A stretch of 64,000 nt of DNA from Typhlomys cinereus (GCA_023101885.1 JALPQD010000415.1:854773-918772); one strand, 5' to 3'; shown: positions 11,913 through 23,168, numbered from the stretch's first letter. The notes: a model not told the origin generated them from the sequence alone. Numbers and translations are program-made.

Positions 11913-12084
11913 AATTTGGGGTTCAGCTGGGGAAACAATATATGTGTGTGCATGCTTGTTTATGGCTATGCAGTGGGAAGTGATCAGATGTGTGTAGGTA
12001 GGAGATTCTGTGTTGCTGAATAGAATATGTTCACTACATTCAGGAACTATTTGAATAGACAAGACATCAAAGCAGTTGGCGGAA
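11913..12084. other. Unique spacer
   Basis: Single-copy DNA upstream of the small ORF at 12085; no TATA box or other promoter element was identified. Confidence 0.45.
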
Positions 12085-12258
12085 ATGTTGAAACTTTCCA
12101 TTCTAATCATACTACTTGCATTAAGTGCATCAGTATTTCCAGAATATCGCCTCCCCCATGGAATCATTTCATTCTTATTCAACAGGAACCGATATCTTCA
12201 TTTCATAAATGGGAACAATGAGAGAAATGGGAACAAAGAGATCCCTGAAAAGAAGTAA
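12085..12258 (+). CDS. Small ORF with a signal-peptide-like N terminus (doubtful gene)
   Basis: An ATG at 12085 with G at -3 opens a 57-codon frame ending at TAA 12256-12258. An extension to 12076 would need a TTG start, so I prefer the ATG. The protein begins MLKLSILIILLALSASVF: a lysine, a hydrophobic core of about 15 residues and small residues (ASA-like) near position 14, which looks like a secretory signal. The rest is basic and asparagine-rich, ending NGNKEIPEKK, with no cysteines. I recognise no family. AT-rich DNA often makes hydrophobic frames by chance, so this may well be noise. Confidence 0.12.
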   Translation: MLKLSILIILLALSASVFPEYRLPHGIISFLFNRNRYLHFINGNNERNGNKEIPEKK

Positions 12259-12499
12259 TAGGCTAAGGGTATGCAAAAGCTACTGTAGGGATAGGAGTGT
12301 AGATCTGTGACTTCAATCTCAACTTAAATTGAAATTTAAGTCACCGAAATTTCCTAGTTTTCCACCTCTTCTCTTAATATCTAATTTAGCATTGTTTAAC
12401 ATTAATCTCCAACAGAACAGCCAAAGGTATCTTTCTAAAGGCATTGGTCTCCATCATGTCCTCTATTTATATCATCTTCTTCTCCTCTTTCAGTCTCTT
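12259..12499. other. Unique spacer
   Basis: AT-rich single-copy DNA. A weak inverted repeat, 'tcaacttaaattgaaattta' near 12319, is noted but not interpreted. Confidence 0.45.
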
Positions 12500-12737
12500 A
12501 TTTAATTGCTGTGATGAATATATAATTCAAACTACTTAGGGGGACAAGAGACTTTATTCATCTTCACCGTTTCTGGTTCTAGTCTTCTGTGACAAGAGAG
12601 TCATATTAGCATCAAGAACCCCGGGAACCGAGTACTCTGCACCCCCAAGAAGAGCTAAGATTTGGATATGATTTCCAGCTTGCTGATCTACCAAAGCAAT
12701 CAGTTCTCTCTGCATTTCATCCACAAGTCCCACACCT
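12500..12737 (-). mobile_element. Fragment of an ERVL-MaLR LTR, antisense
   Basis: 'ttgctgtgatgaatatataa' followed by 'agactttattcatcttcacc' resembles the reversed 3' portion of MaLR LTRs. The 5' part is missing or replaced by the CA repeat that follows. Confidence 0.45.
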
Positions 12738-12766
12738 ACACACACACACACACACACATACACACA

Positions 12767-12797
<31 letters not shown>

Positions 12798-12799
12798 CA
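12738..12799. repeat. (CA)n microsatellite
   Basis: About 60 bp of CA repeats with a few CATA and CAACA interruptions. Confidence 0.95.
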
Positions 12800-13168
12800 A
12801 GATTTAATTTGATCTTCTAACCAATGAGAAATTTCAAAGCAGAGATATATTGTCAGTTGTGGTTTTAGAATTCAAAGATGTAAAGATTTGTTCTAAAATA
12901 TTTTCTTTTCGAGGTTTAAATATTTAATAAAAGAAAACCCCAATGAAGCTCAGCTGAAAGACTTCAGAATAAAACAATGAAAGATAAAGTCCATCCAGAG
13001 CAGCGAATAGTGAAGGATCCAATGAATTATAGAGATAATGAAACGCTAAGCAGATTCATGACGGTAAGAGAGTATATTTTACTAGATGTAAAACTCTCAT
13101 AAGTTGGTTCTTGCTTGGGCATTTGCTTAACTGTTATTACAAAATGATTGAATTAAAAATAAATGACA
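12800..13168. other. Unique spacer
   Basis: AT-rich single-copy DNA; nothing recognised. Confidence 0.55.
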
Positions 13169-13405
13169 GGGCTGGGAAAATTGCCCAGGGTTAAAATTTT
13201 GCCTCCCCAACAAAAGGACCTGAGTTCAATTTCCCAAAATCCACATAACAATGCCTAGAAGGATTAGTAGCAGCCCGAATTTCTGTCCCTGAAAGACAGA
13301 GCCTAGAGAACCCTAAAGCAAAGCAATAAGGAGGTAAGAGCAATTCAAGACGATTTCCAAAGTCACCCTTGGGCCTCTACAAGCGCACACGCATTCACAC
13401 AGACG

Positions 13406-13461
<56 letters not shown>
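13169..13461 (+). repeat. B2-like CA-tailed SINE
   Basis: The head 'cagggctgggaaaattgccc' is diverged, but 'aaggacctgagttcaattt', 'gacagagcctagagaaccc' and 'aaagtcacccttgggcct' match the family. The tail is a pure (AC)26 run at 13409-13460. Confidence 0.85.
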
Positions 13462-13464
<3 letters not shown>

Positions 13465-14283
13465 AGTCCAGAAAAGTAAAAAAGAGGCTAAAACACTAGA
13501 AATTAACATGTCAAGGTCAATAAAGTTTAAAGTTTCAAACTGTTAGGTAAGAACATTGATGTTTTCCTTACAAAAACTTATCCATGTGCTTGTACATGAC
13601 CCTTAAAAAATAAATTTAAGAACTATATAAGTATATAAAAACAATCATATATAAACTTTACTAATATGTTGCTAATCTTTCATTTGAAACACTTGAACAA
13701 GAAGTACCCCCTTGTCCTACTGACTTTGATCTCTTGCTCATATGTTTACTTACAGGACGTGTATTTGTTTTGGGTTATCTACTTAGGTTACACCCTAGTG
13801 AGAACGGAGATTATTTGTTGCATTGAATATTCTCAACTCTTGCCAATCAATCTTCGATGATAGAAAAACAGACACAGGTTAACATAGCCTACAGACCTCC
13901 CTTCCACAACAGAGAGAAGATGCAATCCACTATCAAAGAAGACCGCCTACATAACCCTTCATCCTGGGGACTCAGTGGTCAAAGAAATATTTACCTGACA
14001 AATGATACAGAGCACAGTTCAAGGAAAATAGTGGAGAAGAAGAAGTCCGTGTACAAGAGTGGTACTCTATGGTGGAGTGAAGACACCTACATTCTGGGTA
14101 GAAGTCCTATGACAGATAGGAGCCAGCTGGTCTGAGACACAAGAGGTGAGAGAAGCCTTTTGGAGATATCTCATTAGGGGATTGTATACAAAGCTACCAA
14201 GGAGATTCAACACACATTCTAACATTAGGGTAAGCATTTGGTTATCAATGAGAAAAAACTATTACACCCATTAGGTGGTCTTC

Positions 14284-14285
<2 letters not shown>
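13462..14285. other. Single-copy DNA
   Basis: No repeat recognised. Adjacent plus-strand frames at 13666-13860 and 13857-14135 (92 residues) have no recognisable domain or gene structure. Confidence 0.5.
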
Positions 14286-14332
<47 letters not shown>

Positions 14333-14562
14333 TATGTGTGTGTAAAATAGCATTTAAGTGTGTGTGCCTGTGGAGGCCCAAAGTTGACACTGGGAATTAT
14401 CCTGGATTTCTCTATCTTAATGTTTTACTCCAGAGTTTCCCAGATTCTACATTCTGTATCTAGAATTACAGACCCTGCCTTCCCTGCCCAGTATTTTACA
14501 TGGGATCTGGGGATTTGAACCCAAGCCCTTTGAATCCCTGAGCTCTGTCCCCAGCCATGTTT
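14286..14562 (-). repeat. B2-like CA-tailed SINE, antisense
   Basis: The reversed tail is a (TG)23 run (14286-14331). It is followed by 'gcctgtggaggcccaaagtt', 'ccagagtttcccag' and 'ttttacatgggatctgggga', and ends at the reversed head 'ctctgtccccagcc'. Confidence 0.88.
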
Positions 14563-15510
14563 GTCCTTCTTAACGTATTCCACTGGACAGCCAAAGGTTT
14601 GAATGTGGAGGTTTTATGTACTTTGTTATTTCGGGGATTGATTTGCCCCTGAGAGTGTTATAGATAGAAATGAGTTGCTATCACTGAAGCAGGCATGAGA
14701 AACCCACACTGTCTCTCTGCCAGGACCTACACAGCAGCTCTTGGATAACAGCCCCATATGTGTTATCACAGTCACCCTAGAAGAACACTTTACAATTTAT
14801 CAGACTAGATCTTCTCACGCCTCTATTGTATTTTGAACTTTAGCATACTAGTCGAGAGTTTTCTCTCTTGACCAAATATGTGAATTTTTTTTCACAAGTC
14901 CTTAAAAGACTTTGCTTTACGGGTTGCCCAAGTAACTGGAGAAGAAAGTTGATGGAATAATTACCCCAAAACATTAGAAAAATGATCTTAGCAATGCATA
15001 CAAATAGCAAAACATGAAAATATTTAGAGACTAATATCAAAACTGCTCATTTTCTTTCCATTCTATTAGTTTGGTGGGAAGTTCGATAGATTTTTCCTCA
15101 GTCTCGTGCTTGAAGTTGAGCTCAGGCTGCTGGCATGTGAGGTTTTGCTCGATGTCTGTGAACACTTATCTTAGTGGCTTGAATCTCCTTTCTTCCCGCC
15201 TGTCCTCGGTCATAAACTGGTATTGCTTCTTTGAGTCGCATGTCCAGGGCTACCTGCAGACAAAATCTTTCATGCCTAGATTGTGATATCAGATAATAGC
15301 ACATCTGTGAGAAAAGGAAATAAAAAAAAAGGCCTAATCCAAGAACTAAGGATGGAGAATCCATCTCCTTACGGAGCAGCAAACGTGTCTCAAAGTGCAT
15401 TCATATGGGGTTAGGCTATGTACCTAATCCAGTGTTATGAGGCATCTTGGACGGAGGGTTAAGGCTCATGTTAATTTTCTTATCGTAAGGTATCATTAAA
15501 GCTTTCAAAG
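14563..15510. other. Single-copy DNA
   Basis: No repeat or exon recognised. Overlapping frames on both strands at 15071-15286 and 15122-15400 lack support. Confidence 0.5.
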
Positions 15511-15511
15511 T

Positions 15512-15763
15512 TGTGGGGCTGTGGAGATGACTAAGCAACAAGACTTTCTGTAAATGTGGTAGGACCTGAGTACCAGTTCCCAAAGCATCTAAAACAGTCA
15601 AATCTATGTAAGTGTGCTTGCAATCCCAGGTCTTAGGAGGGGTAGATACAGGAGGATAGTTGGGGTGCAGGATCTGCAAGCCTTTCCAAAGAAATAAGAC
15701 AGAGAATAACAAAACAATCTTTTATGTTTGCATAGGCATGTGCAGTCATACGTGTGTGTGCAG

Positions 15764-15803
<40 letters not shown>
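15512..15803 (+). repeat. B4-like composite SINE
   Basis: The head 'ggggctgtggagatgactaa' is tRNA-derived, but the middle ('gcttgcaatcccaggtctta') resembles a 7SL/B1-type segment ('aatcccag..cttaggagg'). The end is a CA run (15768-15802). The mixed layout suggests a B4 composite rather than the main family. Confidence 0.6.
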
Positions 15804-15804
<1 letters not shown>

Positions 15805-15835
15805 TACATTCACTGAAAGAAGAACCTTTTCATCA

Positions 15836-16072
15836 TTGGGCTGGAGAGATGGCTCAGGGGTTAAGGCTCTGTCTCTCAAGCAGATGATGCTGAGTTCAGA
15901 TCTCAGGTCCCATGTAAAAATATCAGGCTGAAATCTCGGAGGCCTGTACTTCTGATCCTGGTGGACGGAGCCTGGGAAATCCCAGAGCAAAGCAAGAAGG
16001 AGGTAGAAGCAATCCAGGATGGTTCCAGAAGTCACCCTTGGGATTCCACAGGGACAGATAGTGCCCTCTGAA

Positions 16073-16136
<64 letters not shown>

Positions 16137-16185
16137 ACACAAAAACACATAAAATAAATAAAATATAAAAAAATTAAAAAAGAAA
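15836..16185 (+). repeat. B2-like CA-tailed SINE, well preserved
   Basis: Head 'gggctggagagatggctcag', B-box region 'tgagttcagatctcagg', body 'cctggtggacggagcctgg', 'agaagtcacccttgggattc' and 'gtgccctctgaaaca', a CA tail (16077-16140), then AATAAA-type A-rich repeats. It is a good representative of the older subfamily. Confidence 0.93.
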
Positions 16186-16189
16186 AGAC

Positions 16190-16735
16190 CTCATTTCATT
16201 AGCATCCTGTATAATAATAGAGATGTCCTTTAGATTCCTATGTCAGGACAGAGTGCATGATTGCATGTATTTGCAAAAATATGCTTTATTGGAACAACTC
16301 AAGGGAATCTTCTGAATTGAGAAAAAACATTTACATTGGAACAAATTACATTTTACTGGAAACCTAATTGTTACACTGAGAGTTGTACGCTGTTGTAATT
16401 GCATGCTCCTAATTACACAGGCTGCATTATTTAAAAAGAATGGCATTGTTTATTTGTGATAGTCTCTGCTTGTTTACACTTGCATATTTGAGCAAGGAGC
16501 AAGGAGTGATTTCTACCATGTGGGAAGGATTGTTATCTGTTCACAAACACAAAACTAATTTGGTTCAGGGGAGACAACACTCATTCAAGAAGAGAGAAAC
16601 GTCTTCTAAAGCAAGACTTTCCACAGTGGCTTCTAAATTTCTATATAATTAGCAAAGCACTCGCCATTGCAATGATTGGCTGTCAACGATGCTCCTCTGA
16701 AATCATTTTGGTGTAATATCACCAAATGACTACCC
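16190..16735. promoter_or_regulatory. Repeat-free block with homeobox- and FOX-type motifs (candidate enhancer)
   Basis: Single-copy sequence between two SINEs. It contains TAATTGCATG near 16396, TAATTA near 16409, a forkhead-type TGTTTAC at 16471-16477 and a TGCATATTTG octamer-like string at 16481-16490. Motif presence is seen directly; an enhancer role is inference, and such motifs are common in AT-rich DNA. Confidence 0.25.
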
Positions 16736-16736
16736 A

Positions 16737-16981
16737 AGGCTGGAGAGACAGCTCTGGGGTTAAGACTCTGTCTTTCAAAGAAGAAGTTTCTGAGTTCGGA
16801 TCCCAGGGCCAATGTAAAAACTGCAGGCGGAAAACAGCACTGGTCTACAACACACTTCCGGTCCTGGTGGTCCTTCTTGTGGGTCCTGGGAATCCCGAGG
16901 TGAAGCAAGAAGGAGATAAAAGCAATACAGAATGATTCCCAAAGTCATCTCATCCTCCACAGGGATACACGGTGTCCTCTG

Positions 16982-17025
<44 letters not shown>

Positions 17026-17045
17026 GAAATAAAATATTTAAAAAA
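16737..17045 (+). repeat. B2-like CA-tailed SINE
   Basis: The head 'aggctggagagacagctctg' and the B-box region 'gagttcggatcccagg' are clear. The body keeps 'tccggtcctggtggtcc' and 'gatacacggtgtcctctg', with a CA tail at 16984-17021 and an A-rich end. The flanks 'aaatgactaccca' (left) and 'aaatgaatatcca' (right) look like a degraded target-site duplication. Confidence 0.92.
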
Positions 17046-17748
17046 TGAATATCCAAAAGCCACCACCTTTGATTTAAAGGAATTAGCCCAATAATACTCA
17101 AGGTAGAACATTCTATGAAACACCTCTTAACAAGGGTCACCTTCACTATTAAGCCCCTGTGGGCACTTATATGAGTCTTTCAGTGTTTGGTGTAATGCTA
17201 ACCTTGTCTCTGTCTCCTGATTTTGATTTTCCAAATGCCACTTGAACCTCGGAGCTGGTGACCCAGTCAAGCCTTTTACTGAAGCATATAGTTAAGAGAA
17301 TAATACTTTCAGAATTATAATCACATTTCCTGATTGATGTGTAAGGAGAAAAAAAAAGAAGAGAGGATTCAGAAATTCTTTTAGAAACTCAAATGAAAAA
17401 GTTTCACTCTCTAATTCTTTGCTAACAATGCATATTCATAAGGTGTAAATGAGTGCATCACAAAAGAAGTGTTTCAACTTTTCTTACCACTGAATCCCAA
17501 CAGTTTGAAATAGGTAGTTAGAATACTCTCAGTACACTCTCCTTGTCATAAAAGTTAATACACCAATTGATCACTGATGTGATTTCCAGAGAAAAAGCAA
17601 AACAGAATGTTCCTATGAAGTTACAGGTAGCTCTTTGCATTGTCTAGTCAACTTAAAGATATGTGGTTCTGTATGGGGTGGTTACTTTCATCTCTAGAAT
17701 TATGCAAAGACTGTTGATTATCATTTTCTCTGGAGTATGGCTGATGCC
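17046..17748. other. Single-copy AT-rich DNA
   Basis: No repeat, RNA or exon recognised. Confidence 0.55.
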
Positions 17749-18155
17749 TTCTCTCTGTGCTGTCTTTAGTGCAAGGTGCATGATGCCTTTTCTGTGCTGT
17801 CTCTAGTACATGTTGCATAGATGTCTCACTGTATGTCGTCTCCAGGACAGGATGCATGGACACCTTTTCTCTGTGCTGTTTCTACTGCGTGTTTCATGGA
17901 TGCCATTTCCCTGAGCTGTCTCTAGTGCATGACGCATGGACGATGCCTTCCCTCTATGCTGTCTCTAGCACAGGATGCATGGATGCTTTCTGTCTGTGCT
18001 GTCTCTAGTGCATAGTGTATAGATTCATTCTCTCTGTGCTGTTTCTAGGGCACAGTGCATGAACACATTCTCTCTGTCTTATTTCCAGGCCATGGCATAT
18101 GCATGTCTTTCCTCTGTGTTAGCATGAAGGCATAGTGCACACATGACTTTGACTT
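17749..18155. repeat. Imperfect 40-bp minisatellite, about ten units
   Basis: The core 'tctgtgctgtctctagtgca' recurs with 'gctgt' or its equivalent at about 17759, 17796, 17835, 17875, 17915, 17958, 17998, 18038, 18078 and 18118. Spacing is 37-43 bp and mostly exactly 40. Each unit also ends in a 'gcatg(g)atg' motif. Units differ by substitutions and small indels, so the array is old. It matches no transposon I know. Confidence 0.88.
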
Positions 18156-19014
18156 TCAAGGAACAGAATGTTCACAGTGGCTAAGACCACTGACACATGA
18201 ATGCTTGGGTTTCGGTGACCTGTAGGGAAGAGTCACTTACTACACAGCTCACTGAAATTGCTCCTTTGCCTTAATAGATAAAAGAATGAAGAGTCTAACA
18301 TTTCATCCTATTTCGGAAGAGATCCCCCCACAGACCAGTAATAAAGTATTCTTGTAAGTCCAGTCTCTGCTCTTGGCAGAGAGACTTCTAAGTGTGGAAG
18401 CTTGTGACTGATCTTTCCTATTTGATGTATTTGAAGTTCATTACTCAAGTAATAAGAACTAAAAAACATAAGAGTCGGCCTTACATATGTCTAAAGAGCC
18501 TTACAGTGACTTTGTATGTGTATTCCCAGGATTAAAGCAAAGTGTCAATATACCTTATGATAAATGAAAGAGAATCTTTTTTCAATCAGCTCACCTCACT
18601 GTTATATATTCCTGTCATTAATAGATCTTTCTCACCTTCATTGGCTTGGGTTTCTTTCTGAAACCATGAACCTGGGAGTCATTTTATTCCTAGGCATTAA
18701 AAAAATCATCAAAGACCTTATATACGGTGAAGGTTAAAAAAACATCAAAGAAGATGTTCGTGTTTGCTTTTGCAGAATAAATTTTTTCTGGGTCTTTTCA
18801 TGATGTGATGTCTGCTTCAGTAGGGTATTAGTATTCATCAAAAATTATTGTCCAGAAAAGCAAAATAATAAACTTCCATTCTGCATTGTCAAAGCTAAAT
18901 GAGCATTGCTGTTCTAAAGCAATTTTGGCTAAAGGTGAGATAGCATGTGTCTCAGCAAGGATCTTTTCAAGAGAAGTTGCATATTATTAGCAAAATAATA
19001 CAAAGATATTGTAT
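18156..19014. other. Single-copy AT-rich DNA
   Basis: Nothing recognised. Confidence 0.55.
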
Positions 19015-19540
19015 GGGGGAATGGTTGTGTGCTTCTGTAGATGTGTAATATTTATGTGGGTGTGATGTGGTGTGTATGTGTGTATGTGATGAGTGTGTGT
19101 GTGTGATGTCATATGTGTGCATATGTGTGAATGCATGTGTATTTTGCAGTGTAGTGTGCACATGTGGAGGGTGTTGTGTGTGTACGTGTGTGGTGTATGC
19201 ATATACATGATATGCTGTGTGTAGTGTGTTCATATTTTTGTGTGTGTGTGAAGACTGTATGTGTGCTTATGTGGTATAATCCATGTGGGATATGTACATG
19301 TGATGTGATCTGTGTGTATTATATTATATGTGTGGCCACATATGCATTTGTATGTGTATGCCACGTGGTATGCATATGTTATGTTGTGTGTATACTTATG
19401 TGTAGTAGGGATATATGGTGTGATTTTTGTCTGTATGTGTGATGTGTGCTGTGGTATAGTGTTTGTGCTGGATAGATACATGTATCATAGTGTGTCTGTA
19501 GTAGATGCATATACCATAGTGTGGGGGGACTGTGATCTGA
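19015..19540. repeat. Long cryptically simple TG-rich tract
   Basis: About 500 bp built from TGTG, TGTATG, TGATGTG and CATATG variants without a constant period. The overlapping frames on both strands (for example 19164-19442 and 19230-19481) are consequences of this composition. Confidence 0.85.
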
Positions 19541-20990
19541 TCAACTGTATTATATCATTCCTTTGTGTGCTGGTCAGAATTATTGGGTTACTATTTTATA
19601 GTATCTACCTGTCTATAATTTTTAAACTAATCATTTGAAACATTGAGAAAGCACATCAGTTTCTATAAAACATTTTTCTTAACAAGGTCAATTTCTGACT
19701 TTCTTCTTTGCATACTTCAGTTTGAGAAAAAGTGGGAACTTTCCATTTCAAAGTTTTTTAGGAAATCTGAGGTTTTTTTTTTTCTTTTCATAGTTTTTCC
19801 CTCTGCTGTTTGGGGAGCACAGTCAAGACTTTCAATTTTTAGGAAGCTTTTAGACTTTCAAAATTCTTTAATTGTCTTGTGATTTTTGTGGGGAGAGTCA
19901 GCATATGCCTCAACAAACAAGTGGAAAGCAGGAAACATCTTTTCAGAGTGGCTTCTCTCCTCCCCTTGCTCAGACAGCGTCTTGTTTTCCTGAGCTATGT
20001 TCTCCAGGTCAGATATCTAGAAGCTTCCTGGATGCCACCCGTCTCTGCTCCCACCTCTCTGCAAGAGTGTGAAGTCACAGAGGGTGGACATTGCCTCCTG
20101 GTTTTGTAGGTCCAGAGGCTGAATCAGTTATCAGGCTTTTGCAGCAATCATTCTACCTGCTGATCCATCTTGCCAATTCCCAAATTCTTATAGTATTCAT
20201 AGGCTTATTCCTTCCCTGCCAGGCCCAGCATCCTTACAAAAATAAAGATTGTATTAATTTCATAAGAAAAAGAGTTTCCCTTCATATATTCAACTAATTT
20301 TAAAAAGCCATTGCTTTAGTGGATCATGGTGATTGCCTTACTTTGAAATTGAAATCCTTTTTTCTGTGTTACTTTTAAAGCTAATTCAAGATAATATTCT
20401 GTATATGACTTAATAACTTATATACTCGTTTATAAAGATTAGAACACAAAAGAGAAAAAAACAGAAGACTGGAGGAAAAAATTGGGTTTTGTTCTTACGT
20501 TTTGATTGTGATGACAAACTAGCTTATGAAGACTCCAGTGTTCACTCAAAATTAAAAAGCACATTTTAAAAAGCTGTGACCTAGCTTAGTATTGGAGCAA
20601 CCAATATTCAATTTTAGCATATTTCTTTCAGGTCTCCTGTCTATTAAATATATGATTTCCTTGTTCAAACAAGCATAATGTCATATCATTGAAATGGGCC
20701 TGTGGAAGGAAATGTGGAAAATTCAGTTCCAAAGTAAAATATAAGAAAATTCAAGGACTCTGTCACCTCCCGAGAAGGTCTCTTTGTGACAAGCCATTAA
20801 GATAAGGAGGTAGTTCAAAAGGACCCTCGTGCCTCATGCATGTTCACACACTTTGTCAGAGGGAAGGCTGTATGCCCGCCTCTGCCTACTGTTCTGTGCA
20901 CCCTGTAAGTCTCTTCCCAACCCACAGCTCCACAAGTAAAGCAGTGTCTCAGAGACGCAGGAGGTGTCTAGAATAAAAACTGAGAGGGTT
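19541..20990. other. Single-copy AT-rich DNA
   Basis: No repeat family recognised. Frames at 19643-19882, 19872-20072 and 20091-20297 are short and have no recognisable domain. Confidence 0.5.
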
Positions 20991-21540
20991 GGTGGAGGTT
21001 ATATGAAAACGACTTCACAAATCCAAATGCAGTGCCCTAGAGGAGACTCCAATACACGATGTGCTTGTGGAAGGCATTCTAGGGTGCTTGAAATGAATTC
21101 TTCAGAGTATCTATAGAAAAGCCAAAGATAAAATTATGTTGGCTGTCACCTCATGGTCCATTTTCCTGTTAGAGTAAAGCCCCCTGACTTACCTTACATG
21201 GAAACTGTCAATTTTGCTGCTGATGCTGCTAATTTAAATGGAGTGCTAACTGTAATAAACATGATTAAAAATACATAACATTAGATATTGTCCCTGCACA
21301 TTAAGTCCACATGCTGGTGGCTAGCTATCTGCCTGTCTTTCATATTCACAGCTTGCCAGGTGAAGGAAGACAGAGTTAAAAGCGCTTCATGAGGTTGGCC
21401 ATTATCATTATTTCCAATTAATAGTCAAAGTGCACGTGGGGTGCGCGGCGCCACGCTGCGTCCCTTAAGAAGCATGGCAGAAATTAATTAAACGCCTTAA
21501 AGAGGCATCCGATACCCAGGCTAAGAAACACTAGAGGAAA
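20991..21540. promoter_or_regulatory. Repeat-free block with E-box, CpG cluster and AT homeobox-type motifs (candidate conserved element)
   Basis: AT-rich homeobox-type strings (ccaattaatag near 21415, attaattaaa near 21484) flank a short CpG-rich core. The core has an E-box CACGTG at 21433-21438 and the palindrome GGCGCC at 21447-21452. There is no repeat similarity. This compact mix is typical of conserved developmental enhancers, but conservation cannot be tested here. Confidence 0.35.
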
Positions 21541-21815
21541 GGAGGTGTCTCTCAAATAAGTGAGTTTCAGAATTTTTGCTCACTGAAGACTGTTTGCGCA
21601 GTTTTACTCGGTTTAATCTATAAAGCATCAAGGAAGAAAAGCTATATAGCACACGAGCTAAATAGGAAATAAACCGAGTAGACAAGAGAAGGGTGGAACA
21701 ATCATGATGCAACAAGAAACATGGAGGGGAGAAATTCTTGGCTGGAACGCTGGCACCGTGCTCAGAGTGCCCACCAGACAAACATGAAGAATGGAGTTGG
21801 GGTCCCCAGAAGTTA
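21541..21815. other. Unique spacer
   Basis: No feature recognised. It forms part of a 189-residue minus-strand frame (21521-22090) that continues into the SINE and is therefore not credible. Confidence 0.5.
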
Positions 21816-22140
21816 TGTAAGTGCCGGGCAGGTGTATTGGCCCACAAGTCATCAGGGAACTCAGGAGACAGAGACGGGCATCTCTGGAGCAAGAGGGCTA
21901 GTACCAGCCAGATGGTAGGTCTGGAGTTCCGTTGAGGGGCCCGCCTCCCAGGCTGAGAGAAGAGTGGTCTAGGAAGATTCCTGACATCAACCTCAGGCTC
22001 CACACATGCGCACATGCATGCACACCGCTGACATCCATGTGCACGTGTGCATACATATGCATGCATGATCACCCACACCCACATAATCATTCACACATGG
22101 AAATAACACACAGGTATGCCACACATATGCACACACTTAA
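21816..22140 (+). repeat. B4/RSINE-like SINE with alternating purine-pyrimidine tail
   Basis: 'cagggaactcaggagacaga', 'gagcaagagggctagtacc' and 'attcctgacatcaacctcag' follow the B4 order. The tail is a mixture of CA, CATG and GTGC rather than a clean CA run. Confidence 0.55.
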
Positions 22141-22984
22141 AAAATATAAAAACAAAACCAGAAAGACTGGGAAAGAAAAAAAAAATCAGTTAAGATCATT
22201 TCTGTAACAAGATATAGAAATTAAGCTAAAATGGGCACAGAGCAAGCCAAAGAGGAATTTTCTGGCTGACCTAAATATGGGACAATAGGGCTTGCACATA
22301 CAACTTGTGCCAGGGTTTTTAGTCAGTGTCACTGGTATGCATTTTTCTGTTTCTCTTAGTTTCATTGTTTCTCTGTCTTTTTGTCCAAGTGCTACAGCTA
22401 CCAGGGCCTCTCTACTGTCTTAATCTCCTGGCTCCAACATGTGAATAAGGGTATGGTGCAGGAGGGAGGAGCCTGGTTCCATCCCTCTTCTTCCTCACAC
22501 TGACCAGCAATAGAGTTAAACACCTTCATGCCACACACTGTTCAAGGCACCTCAGGGCTTCTGCAGTGTAATTCCTGCCGTGCTTGGTCCAAGGAAAATA
22601 TGCAGTCTTTAGAGGTAGATGAATATGCTGTATGCATGTCCTGCCAATGGGGAGCGAGGGAAAAGTGACTTCCATGAAGGAAACTGTGCCTTGATAAAAG
22701 TAAGTGGAAATGAACATTTACAAGGAAAAGAAAACAGAAAGCCATCCAAGAATACAAATTTGGGTATTCTGTGTAGAAGGATGGCTGCAGTTCACTATGT
22801 TATAGTGTAGCTTTCAGAATAACTACAAATAGGATTATGAATATTGACACCAAAAGAAATTAAAAAAACTTGAGGAAGCATACACTTATAGCATAATTGT
22901 GTGGCTATGTAACCAATGCATGTACTGTATTGCTTTGTGTCTCATAAATCTTTATAACAATTATTTGCCAATTAGAAAAAAATA
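22141..22984. other. Single-copy DNA
   Basis: No repeat or exon recognised. Short frames near 22526-22810 occur on both strands and overlap. Confidence 0.5.
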
Positions 22985-23085
22985 CGTATCTGGAAGAGTG
23001 GTTCTCTGAGTAGATAAAGTACTGATACCTACTCCAGAAGACCTGAGTCCTTCCCAAGAGTCCATATGATAGAAGGAGACTACTA

Positions 23086-23130
<45 letters not shown>

Positions 23131-23168
23131 TCCCTTATTCCTCCTTCCAACCCCCCAAAATAAATTAA
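22985..23168 (+). repeat. tRNA-derived SINE with (TC)n block
   Basis: A diverged tRNA-like head (agtggttctctgagtagata) and B-box-like 'gaagacctgagtcc' precede a (TC)n run (23089-23127) and an AATAAATTAA end. It is not the CA-tailed family and may be a Dip-type SINE. Confidence 0.5.

Noticed and set aside
15604..16140. 178-residue cysteine/valine-rich minus-strand frame
   Set aside because: It is produced by two SINEs and their CA tails, not by a gene.
17749..18155. CRISPR-like array
   Set aside because: Units are diverged throughout with no identical repeats separated by unique spacers, and the genome is eukaryotic; it is a minisatellite.
21521..22090. 189-residue minus-strand frame
   Set aside because: Half of it is antisense SINE sequence and its CA-rich tail; no recognisable domain.
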